From Clostridia bacterium (GTDB lineage: Bacteria > Bacillota_A > Clostridia > Christensenellales > Aristaeellaceae), in assembly GCA_017412025.1 (NCBI GenBank), contig JAFQOY010000249.1, positions 1 through 6,598 of the forward strand: a DNA stretch of 6,598 bases. Reading direction: 5' to 3'. Below are positions 1-3,992 of this stretch, piece by piece. The position numbers and the translations under genes are program-made. The notes beneath the pieces are model-generated. The model ran no database searches and had not been told where the DNA came from. It worked only from the letters and a program-made list of their open reading frames with translations. How positions within the stretch are numbered: position 1 is the first letter of the stretch; each line of letters opens with the position of its first letter.

Positions 1-187
1 ACGACCTGTTGAAATGGAGATTGACGATTATATTCGTTTCTTTAATGAAGAGCGTCCATCTTTCTCCTTAAACTATCTGACGCCTCGGCAATATCGAGAG
101 TCTCATACTCTTAATACTGGTGTCTGATACCGCTCTGATCTTTTACTTTTTCTTTGATTTCGTTTCCAATTTTTGTTGACTACTGCA
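1..187 (+). mobile_element. Right-hand end of an IS3-family insertion sequence (left part outside window)
   Basis: The stretch encodes the C-terminus of an IS3-type transposase, followed by about 60 non-coding bases that are much richer in A+T than everything downstream. IS3 elements normally end in CA, with a short AT-rich tail after orfB; here the sequence TTGTTGACTACTGCA stops at 187, exactly where composition turns GC-rich. Read from the other strand the end would start TGCAGTAGTCAAC, consistent with the 5'-TG convention of the family. The left end is not in the window, so the inverted repeat cannot be matched and the exact boundary (187) is an inference. No duplicated target bases can be assigned for the same reason. 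Confidence 0.6.
2..127 (+). CDS. IS3-family transposase (OrfB), C-terminal 41 residues, cut by window start
   Basis: Reading frame 2 is open from the first complete codon to TGA at 125-127. The visible protein contains DDYIRFFNEERPSFSLNYL followed by TPRQYRE, the pattern that closes the rve (DDE) integrase domain of IS3/IS150-type OrfB proteins (YI.fyN..R.h..L...tP..y). The last DDE glutamate lies upstream, outside the window. The product would catalyse transposition of the element by a copy-out mechanism, usually as an OrfAB frameshift fusion. Codons are A/T-rich (TTT, AAT, GAA), unlike the GC-rich neighbouring genes, which fits recent acquisition. Whether the gene is intact cannot be judged from here. 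Confidence 0.85.
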   Translation, partial: RPVEMEIDDYIRFFNEERPSFSLNYLTPRQYRESHTLNTGV

Positions 188-213
188 GGGGCCTCAGCCC
201 ATGGTCGTTTGGA

Positions 214-245
214 GGGGGGATGGGGGTCCAGGGGGATCTGGGGGG
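214..245 (+). other. Potential G-quadruplex motif (four runs of 5-6 G)
   Basis: Four G-tracts occur in 32 bases: 214-219 (6 G), 222-226 (5 G), 231-235 (5 G) and 240-245 (6 G). They are separated by AT, TCCA and ATCT. This satisfies the common G3+ N1-7 rule with margin, so a quadruplex could form on the + strand (or in RNA copied from it). The last two tracts are also the 5' arm of the hairpin at 228-274, so the two structures exclude each other. Confidence 0.6.
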
Positions 246-274
246 AGAATCGAAACTCCCCCCGATCCCTCTGG
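228..274. repeat. Long GC-rich inverted repeat (hairpin)
   Basis: The arms 228-247 and 256-274 pair over 19 base pairs, with one bulged T (239), one G-U pair (232/270) and an 8-base loop (AATCGAAA). The core is GGGGGGAG against CTCCCCCC. No T-run follows on either strand, so it is not a typical intrinsic terminator. It sits about 40 bp inside the chromosomal side of the IS end. Confidence 0.75.
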
Positions 275-292
275 CCTGCGGAGCACGTAACC

Positions 293-335
293 CTGCGCCG
301 ACGGCGCAGACATACCCTTTTCCGCCCGCAGGCGG
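293..335. repeat. Two consecutive short perfect hairpins
   Basis: CTGCGCC (293-299) pairs with GGCGCAG (303-309) across the loop GAC. CCGCC (322-326) pairs with GGCGG (331-335) across CGCA. The first stem is identical to the stem in the darA leader at 507-525. Neither hairpin is followed by a T-run. Confidence 0.55.
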
Positions 336-463
336 TACCGATTCTCAGTTGGAGCAAAGCCCCCTCCTACGGGGTACAGCGCGGAACGGCATGTGCAGCG
401 GAGCGCACAATCGCAGCCATCGCTTTGCTGCGCAGGCGCATGCTGGCAGATTGCTGCAGAGTC

Positions 464-492
464 TAGCTTTTTTACTGCATTTCCTGTATAAT
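464..492 (+). promoter_or_regulatory. Probable promoter of the darA-holB-ricT operon
   Basis: A consensus -10 box TATAAT lies at 487-492, preceded directly by TG. The hexamer 17 bp upstream (TAGCTT, 464-469) is a poor -35 match, with a T-rich run (468-473) overlapping it. Transcription would start near 499, giving a leader of roughly 70 bases. The -10 is convincing; the -35 is not. Confidence 0.55.
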
Positions 493-506
493 ATATAAAG
501 ACCCAT

Positions 507-525
507 CTGCGCCGGTATGGCGCAG
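507..525 (+). promoter_or_regulatory. Hairpin in the darA leader RNA
   Basis: CTGCGCC (507-513) pairs perfectly with GGCGCAG (519-525) over a 5-base loop (GGTAT). It lies just after the expected transcription start. Two further GGCGC copies (538-542, 545-549) could pair with the same GCGCC arm, and CAGCG (523-527) could pair with CGCTG (547-551) instead. Alternative folds are therefore possible, but the ribosome binding site at 560-565 is not obviously sequestered. A regulatory role is unproven. Confidence 0.45.
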
Positions 526-572
526 CGGTACTTCCACGGCGCAAGGCGCTGAAACGAATGGAGGAAATAGAT

Positions 573-905
573 ATGAAACTGATCGTAGCAATCGTACAGG
601 ACGAGGACGCTGGCCGTCTGGTATCCGAACTGATGAACAATGGCTTCGGCGTGACGAAGCTGGCCACCACCGGCGGTTTCCTGCGCGCAGTAAACACCAC
701 GCTCATCAGCGGCGTGGAGGATGACAAGCTGGACGCGGCGCTTGAGATCATCACCCACATCTGCAAGAGCCGCGAGCAGATCACCGCGTCCACCGCGCCC
801 ATGGGCGGCGGCACGGGCGGCGTGTATGTGCCCTATCCCATCCGCGTGACCGTCGGCGGCGCGACGGTGTTTGTGCTGGAGGTCAGCCAGTTCCTGAAGG
901 TGTGA
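573..905 (+). CDS. darA: Cyclic-di-AMP receptor, PII-like (DarA/PstA, YaaQ family)
   Basis: This is a 110-residue PII-like signalling protein that binds c-di-AMP in the cytoplasm as a homotrimer; its downstream partner is not established in the family. Visible hallmarks, counted from MKLIVAIVQDEDA, are the nucleotide-site segment TTGGFLRAVNTT (residues 32-43), the glycine-rich APMGGGTGG loop (75-83) and the C-terminal strand VGGATVFVLEV (94-104). Length matches Bacillus DarA and staphylococcal PstA (about 109 residues). ATG 573 is chosen because GGAGGA (560-565) sits 7 bases upstream; the in-frame ATG at 558 overlaps that ribosome binding site and would add five non-conserved residues. It is first in the operon, with holB starting one base after its stop. 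In Bacillus yaaQ lies in the same position, between tmk and holB. Confidence 0.95.
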   Translation: MKLIVAIVQDEDAGRLVSELMNNGFGVTKLATTGGFLRAVNTTLISGVEDDKLDAALEIITHICKSREQITASTAPMGGGTGGVYVPYPIRVTVGGATVFVLEVSQFLKV

Positions 906-906
906 T

Positions 907-1890
907 ATGCTCTCTTTTGACGACTTTCTTTCCCAGAGCGCGCATGTGGCGCAGCTGCGCAGCGACTTTGCCGCGCGCACGTTTGTGCACGCCTATCTGT
1001 TCAGCGGCCCGAGGGGCACGGGCAAAAAATCCGTGGCCAGGCTGTGCGCGATGGCGGCGCTGTGCCGCGCGGAGGGCGGACGGCCCTGCGGCGTGTGCGG
1101 GCCGTGCAGGCGGATCCTGAGCGGAACGCATCCGGATCTGCACATTGTCGTGCCCGAAAAGGGAAAAAAGCTGATCGGCGTGGACGTGCTGCGCGAGGTG
1201 ATCGCGCAGGTGGGCGTCAAGTCCTTTGAGGGCGGGACGAAGGCGCTGATCTTCCCCTCGGCGGAGCTGATGACGCCCGCCGCGCAGAACTGCCTGCTCA
1301 AGACGCTGGAGGAGCCGCCGGAGGATACGGTGTTTTTCCTGATCACAGACCAGCCGGGCGCGCTGCTGCCCACGATCGTATCGCGCTGCCGCGTGCTGCG
1401 CTTCCATCCGCTGAGCGTTGCGGAATGCGAAAAGCGCCTCATTGCCCTGGGCGAAAGCCCGGCGGACGCGCTGCGCAGGGCGCGCATGGCGGAGGGCTGC
1501 GTGGGGCAGGCGCTGGAGATTGGCGGGGAGCGCCTTGATCTGCTTGCGGCGCTGACAAAGGACGTCTTTTCCTGCCGCAGGCCGGCGGACGTGCTCGCCG
1601 CCGTCAACCGCTACAAGGACGACAGGGAAAAACACGGACAGATCATGGACCTGCTTGAGAGCGCGGTGCGCGACGTGCTGCTCGCTCAGGCGGGAAAAGA
1701 GCCGCTTGACGGCGGCTATGCGCAGGAGGCGCAGGCCTATGTGCGCGCGGTGCCGCTTTCGGGCGGCCTTGCGCTGCAGGAAACCATTACCCGCGCGCGG
1801 ATGATGCTGGGGAGCAACGTGGCGTTTGCCTCGGCTTTTGAGTCCGTGCTGCTGAAAATATCGGAGGAATATACAAAGTGGCCATGGTAG
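907..1890 (+). CDS. holB: DNA polymerase III delta' subunit (clamp loader)
   Basis: This 327-residue AAA+ protein would be part of the clamp-loader complex that opens the sliding beta clamp and places it on primed DNA. Seen in order: Walker A GPRGTGKKS (residues 34-42), a zinc-type cysteine set C53, C61, C64, C67 (CGVCGPC), the delta'/DnaX signature NCLLKTLEEPPEDTVFFLIT (128-147), and the SRC motif (159-161) used to sense ATP in neighbouring subunits. The Walker B position reads IFPSAELM rather than DExx; loss of canonical Walker B residues is normal for delta'. The C-terminal part (about 200-327) would be the collar domain. ATG 907 follows the darA stop by one base, so translation is probably coupled. 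The 3' end overlaps ricT by 13 bases. The family's usual length is about 320-330. Confidence 0.93.
   Translation: MLSFDDFLSQSAHVAQLRSDFAARTFVHAYLFSGPRGTGKKSVARLCAMAALCRAEGGRPCGVCGPCRRILSGTHPDLHIVVPEKGKKLIGVDVLREVIAQVGVKSFEGGTKALIFPSAELMTPAAQNCLLKTLEEPPEDTVFFLITDQPGALLPTIVSRCRVLRFHPLSVAECEKRLIALGESPADALRRARMAEGCVGQALEIGGERLDLLAALTKDVFSCRRPADVLAAVNRYKDDREKHGQIMDLLESAVRDVLLAQAGKEPLDGGYAQEAQAYVRAVPLSGGLALQETITRARMMLGSNVAFASAFESVLLKISEEYTKWPW
1863..1868 (+). promoter_or_regulatory. Ribosome binding site that selects the GTG start of ricT
   Basis: GGAGGA lies inside the holB reading frame. It is 9 bases before GTG 1878 and 15 bases before the next in-frame ATG (1884). The 9-base spacing favours GTG as the start, adding two residues before MVVRVRFK. 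Confidence 0.65.
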
Positions 1891-3356
1891 TCAGGGTGCG
1901 CTTCAAGCGCACCAGCAAGCTGTACGATTTTGACCCCGCGGGGCTGGAGCTGCATACCGGCATGCACGTGGTGACCGAGACGGTGCGCGGCGTGGAGCTG
2001 GGCGAGTGCATGTCCGGCGTGATGGAGATTCCGGATGAGAACCTCGCCGCGCCGCTCAAGCCGATTATGCGCATCGCGACGGAGCAGGATATGCTGACCC
2101 AGAAGCGCAATGAGGAGAGCGAAAAGGAAGCGTTTGACATCGCCATCGAGCGCATCGCAGAGCATGAGCTGGAGATGAAGCTGGTTGACGTTGAGTATGC
2201 GTTTGACCATTCGAAGATCATCTTCTATTTCACCGCCAACGGCCGCGTGGATTTCCGCATGCTGGTCAAGAACCTGGCGAGCATCTTCAAGACGCGCATC
2301 GAGCTGCGCCAGATCGGCGTGCGCGACGAGGCGAAGATGCTCGGCGGCATCGGCCCCTGCGGCAGGCCCATCTGCTGCCGGACGTTTTTGAGCGACTTTA
2401 CGCCCGTGTCCATCAAGATGGCCAAGGAGCAGAACCTGTCGCTCAACCCGACGAAGATTTCCGGCCTGTGCGACAGGCTGATGTGCTGCCTGAAGTACGA
2501 GCAGGATCAGTACGAGGCGACGCGCAAGCGCATGCCGCGCGTGGGCCGCGAGATCGTCACGCCGGACGGCGTGGGCACGATCAACGCCATCAACGTGCTG
2601 GAGGAGACGGTGCGCGTGCGCATTGCGGTCGGCGATACGTTTGAGCTGCGCGAGTATCCGATCGACGACTGCCGCAAGCCGGACGGGCAGGGCGGCGCGC
2701 CCGCGCAGGAGAAGCGCGAGAAGACGCCAAGAGCCGAGAAGCCCGCCAGGCCTGCGGACGACGAGGCGGAACTGGCGGCGGAGACGGCTGCAGACGGGGA
2801 ACAGGAGGAGCGCGCGCAGGAGCAGACGCCCGAGATGAAGGACGAGCGTGCCGGGAAGCATGAACAGCCCGAGAGAAGGGAGCGCCCGGAGAGGAAGGAG
2901 CGTCCGCCGAGGGGCGAGCGCCCGCCGAAGGGGGAGCGCCCTGAAAGAGGGGAGCGCCCTGAAAGAGGGGAGCGCCCGCCGAAGGGAGAGCGCCCGCAGA
3001 AAGGGGAACGCCCTGAGAAGGGGGAGCGTCCGCAGAAGGGAGAGCGCCCGCAGAAGGGAGAGCGCCCTGAAAGAGGGGAGCGCCCGCAGAAGGGAGAGCG
3101 TCCTGAAAGAGGAGAGCGCCCGCAGAAGGGAGAGCGTCCTGAAAGAGGGGAGCGCCCGCAGAAGGGAGAGCGCCCTGAGAAGGGGGAGCGCCTGCAGAGA
3201 AGGGAACGTCCGCAGAAAGGCGAGCGCCCGCAGCGGGAGGAGCGTCCCGAAGGGGCGGAAAAGCCTGTAAAGCCGGTGGAAAAGAGCGTGCCGCCGCAGG
3301 CTGCGGACGATGTGCTGCAGATCATCGCGGATACCGGCGTACAGGATCTGCTGTGA
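1878..3356 (+). CDS. ricT: RicT/YaaT-like PSP1-domain protein with a repeat-rich C-terminal extension
   Basis: Residues 1-265 match the RicT (YaaT) family. In Bacillus RicT works with RicA and RicF in an Fe-S-bearing complex that promotes RNase Y-dependent maturation of polycistronic mRNA and affects competence, biofilm and sporulation. Seen here are an N-terminal VRVRFKRTSKLYDFDPAG strand region, a PSP1 domain at roughly residues 60-150, and the two diagnostic cysteine motifs GPCGRPICC (C161, C166, C167) and LCDRLMCCLKYE (C198, C203, C204), which are candidate cluster ligands. Bacillus RicT is about 275 residues; this one has 492. The extra ~225 residues comprise an acidic/alanine-rich linker (270-334), 21 ERPxxG-type hexapeptides (335-460), a K/P/V-rich spacer and a hydrophobic end DDVLQIIADTGVQDLL (477-492). 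The tail is low-complexity and very probably disordered. The gene overlaps holB by 13 bases and starts with GTG. Confidence 0.92.
   Translation: MAMVVRVRFKRTSKLYDFDPAGLELHTGMHVVTETVRGVELGECMSGVMEIPDENLAAPLKPIMRIATEQDMLTQKRNEESEKEAFDIAIERIAEHELEMKLVDVEYAFDHSKIIFYFTANGRVDFRMLVKNLASIFKTRIELRQIGVRDEAKMLGGIGPCGRPICCRTFLSDFTPVSIKMAKEQNLSLNPTKISGLCDRLMCCLKYEQDQYEATRKRMPRVGREIVTPDGVGTINAINVLEETVRVRIAVGDTFELREYPIDDCRKPDGQGGAPAQEKREKTPRAEKPARPADDEAELAAETAADGEQEERAQEQTPEMKDERAGKHEQPERRERPERKERPPRGERPPKGERPERGERPERGERPPKGERPQKGERPEKGERPQKGERPQKGERPERGERPQKGERPERGERPQKGERPERGERPQKGERPEKGERLQRRERPQKGERPQREERPEGAEKPVKPVEKSVPPQAADDVLQIIADTGVQDLL
2880..3257 (+). repeat. In-frame 18-bp tandem repeat (21 units) in ricT
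   Basis: Exactly 21 consecutive 18-bp units encode ERP followed by three variable residues, mainly ERPQKG, ERPERG, ERPEKG and ERPPKG. Only unit 18 breaks the P (ERLQRR). Residues 395-430 form a higher-order 36-bp repeat, (ERPERG-ERPQKG) three times, with only a few synonymous differences (CGC/CGT, GGG/GGA). This suggests expansion by slippage or unequal recombination. No frameshift or stop interrupts the array. It is expected to vary in copy number between strains and to be difficult for short-read assembly. Confidence 0.95.
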
Positions 3357-3435
3357 GGAAAAGGGCGCCGGGGGAAGAAAAAATGTTTGACAAAACTAAC
3401 ATATAACCGCCTCTCCCGGAGCGCGAAAAATGATG

Positions 3436-3462
3436 GAAATTGACAAAAAGTCTTGCAATTTC
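3436..3462 (+). promoter_or_regulatory. Inverted repeat over the ferredoxin promoter (candidate operator)
   Basis: GAAATTG (3436-3442) and CAATTTC (3456-3462) are perfect 7-bp inverted arms separated by 13 bases. The right arm overlaps the -35 hexamer. A dimeric repressor or activator could bind here; a chance palindrome in AT-rich promoter DNA is also possible. Confidence 0.35.
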
Positions 3463-3481
3463 AATCTTTCCATGCTAGAAT
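3453..3481 (+). promoter_or_regulatory. Ferredoxin promoter
   Basis: A -35 TTGCAA (3453-3458), a 17-bp spacer and TAGAAT (3476-3481) make a good vegetative sigma-factor promoter. The TGC just before the -10 supplies the extended -10 TG. Surrounding DNA is AT-rich compared with the genes. The start would be near 3488, about 35 bases before the ferredoxin ATG. Confidence 0.75.
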
Positions 3482-3522
3482 AGACCCAGTTCAAACCCAT
3501 AATAATTCGGAGGTGACTAGTA

Positions 3523-3693
3523 ATGGCATACGTGATTAATGATGATTGCATCTCTTGCGGCGTTTGCGCCGGCAACTGCCCGGTCAGCGCGATCAGCGAG
3601 GGCGACGGCAAGTACGTGATCGACGCGGACACCTGCATCGACTGCGGCGCTTGCGCCGAGAACTGCCCGGTGGCGGCTCCGGTTCAGGGCTGA
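3523..3693 (+). CDS. Clostridial-type 2[4Fe-4S] ferredoxin
   Basis: This 56-residue protein is a small cytoplasmic low-potential electron carrier of the kind that serves pyruvate:ferredoxin oxidoreductase, hydrogenase and Rnf-type systems; the actual partners cannot be told from this window. Two CxxCxxCxxxCP motifs are complete: C9-C12-C15-C19-P20 and C38-C41-C44-C48-P49. By the family rule C9, C12, C15 and C48 hold one cluster and C38, C41, C44 and C19 the other. The two halves (DDCISCGVCAGNCPV and DTCIDCGACAENCPV) show the usual internal duplication. Length equals that of classical clostridial ferredoxins (about 55). A perfect GGAGGTGA (3509-3516) lies 6 bases before ATG 3523. With its own promoter and terminator it is a single-gene transcription unit. 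Confidence 0.96.
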   Translation: MAYVINDDCISCGVCAGNCPVSAISEGDGKYVIDADTCIDCGACAENCPVAAPVQG

Positions 3694-3708
3694 TTCCTGC
3701 AAATGAAG

Positions 3709-3738
3709 AGTGTATCCGGCAACGGGTACACTTTTTTT
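3709..3738 (+). terminator. Intrinsic terminator of the ferredoxin gene
   Basis: AGTGTATCC (3709-3717) pairs with GGGTACACT (3724-3732), a 9-bp stem with one U-G pair and a 6-base loop. A run of seven T (3732-3738) follows directly. It starts 15 bases after the ferredoxin stop codon. Confidence 0.88.
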
Positions 3739-3757
3739 GTGCCCATAGGAAACTGCG

Positions 3758-3874
3758 TAACCCCACCACCGCTGCGGCGGTTCCCCTGCCCGGCGCCTTT
3801 CAGGGGAGGCAGGGGCTGCTGACCAAACCAGGCGCCCCTGAATGGGGAGCTGACGCGAAGCGCCTGAAGGGTTA
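3758..3874. repeat. Palindromic intergenic repeat element with TAACCC/GGGTTA ends
   Basis: The 117-bp element is bounded by perfect 6-bp inverted ends, TAACCC (3758-3763) and GGGTTA (3869-3874). Inside are three hairpins: ACCGC/GCGGT (3768-3781), CCCCTGCC/GGCAGGGG (3783-3815) and CCCC-TGAAT-GGGG (3835-3847), followed by a weak CGC-GAA-GCG (3853-3861). The motifs CTTTCAGGGGAG and CCCCTGAATGGGGAGCTG resemble a dispersed palindromic repeat that I recall from intergenic regions of gut Clostridia genomes; that resemblance is from memory. It encodes no protein and appears to be non-autonomous (MITE-like). Together with the terminator and the capA promoter it accounts for the 299-base gap between genes. 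Confidence 0.55.
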
Positions 3875-3949
3875 TTCTGTGCCTGCATTCGCGGCCGAAG
3901 AAAGCAGGCCCGTTTGGGCAGGAAGCGTCTGTCGCTTTTGACGGATATG

Positions 3950-3958
3950 TGATATAAT
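3950..3958 (+). promoter_or_regulatory. Extended -10 promoter of the CapA/P1-peptidase operon
   Basis: TGATATAAT (3950-3958) is a perfect TGnTATAAT extended -10. No good -35 lies 16-18 bp upstream (TTGACG at 3938-3943 is only 9 bp away), which is tolerated by extended -10 promoters. The start would be near 3965, about 28 bases before the ATG at 3993. Confidence 0.65.
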
Positions 3959-3992
3959 CGGGGTATGCAAAACACGGAAGGGATGTGAGCGC

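Larger units (their letters stand above)
128..572. other. 445-bp non-coding region between IS transposase and darA
   Basis: No credible gene is visible. Open frames across 154-498 run through strong palindromes, lack ribosome binding sites and give proline/arginine-rich, family-less translations. From left to right the region holds the AT-rich IS tail (128-187), four G-runs (214-245), a long hairpin (228-274), two small GC hairpins (293-309 and 322-335), a T6 run (468-473) preceded only by weak pairing, a -10 box (487-492) and a leader hairpin (507-525). It reads as IS-adjacent, repeat-rich intergenic DNA leading into the darA promoter. Confidence 0.7.

Noticed and set aside
154..498. Plus-strand open frames (114 and 97 codons) before darA
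   Set aside because: They run through strong palindromes and G/C runs, lack ribosome binding sites, and have no recognisable protein features.
511..560. Possible tRNA: TGGCGCAGCGG at 518-528 resembles a tRNA A-box
   Set aside because: The D stem does not pair, no T-arm GTTCGAATC-type motif is present at the right distance, and no 7-bp acceptor stem can be formed.
1045..1300. Degenerate Walker B in HolB as a sign of a broken gene
   Set aside because: Loss of canonical Walker B residues is ordinary in delta' subunits; Walker A, the zinc cysteines and the SRC motif are intact and the length is normal.
1737..2861. 374-codon minus-strand open frame opposite holB/ricT
   Set aside because: Same reason: the plus strand carries unmistakable RicT cysteine motifs and the minus translation is low-complexity L/R/H/A without a start signal.
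2880..3257. CRISPR-like appearance of regular short repeats
   Set aside because: There are no unique spacers; the units are contiguous, in frame and code for hexapeptides inside ricT.
2507..3325. Minus-strand (272 codons) and second plus-frame (140 codons) open frames across the repeat array
   Set aside because: An 18-bp repeat keeps every frame in a fixed pattern, so all frames without a stop in one unit stay open. The translations are pure repeats (SGRSPF, RRESAR) and have no supporting signals.
3387..3407. TTGACA (3387-3392) followed by TATAAC (3402-3407) as a second ferredoxin promoter
   Set aside because: The spacer is only 9 bp, too short for a sigma-70-type promoter. The pair at 3453-3481 has the proper 17-bp spacer.
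3365..3424. Possible terminator after ricT (GCGCCGGG against CCCG-GA-GCGC)
   Set aside because: The loop would be 42 bases, the stem has a bulge, and no T-run follows. Read-through from ricT toward the ferredoxin gene cannot be excluded.
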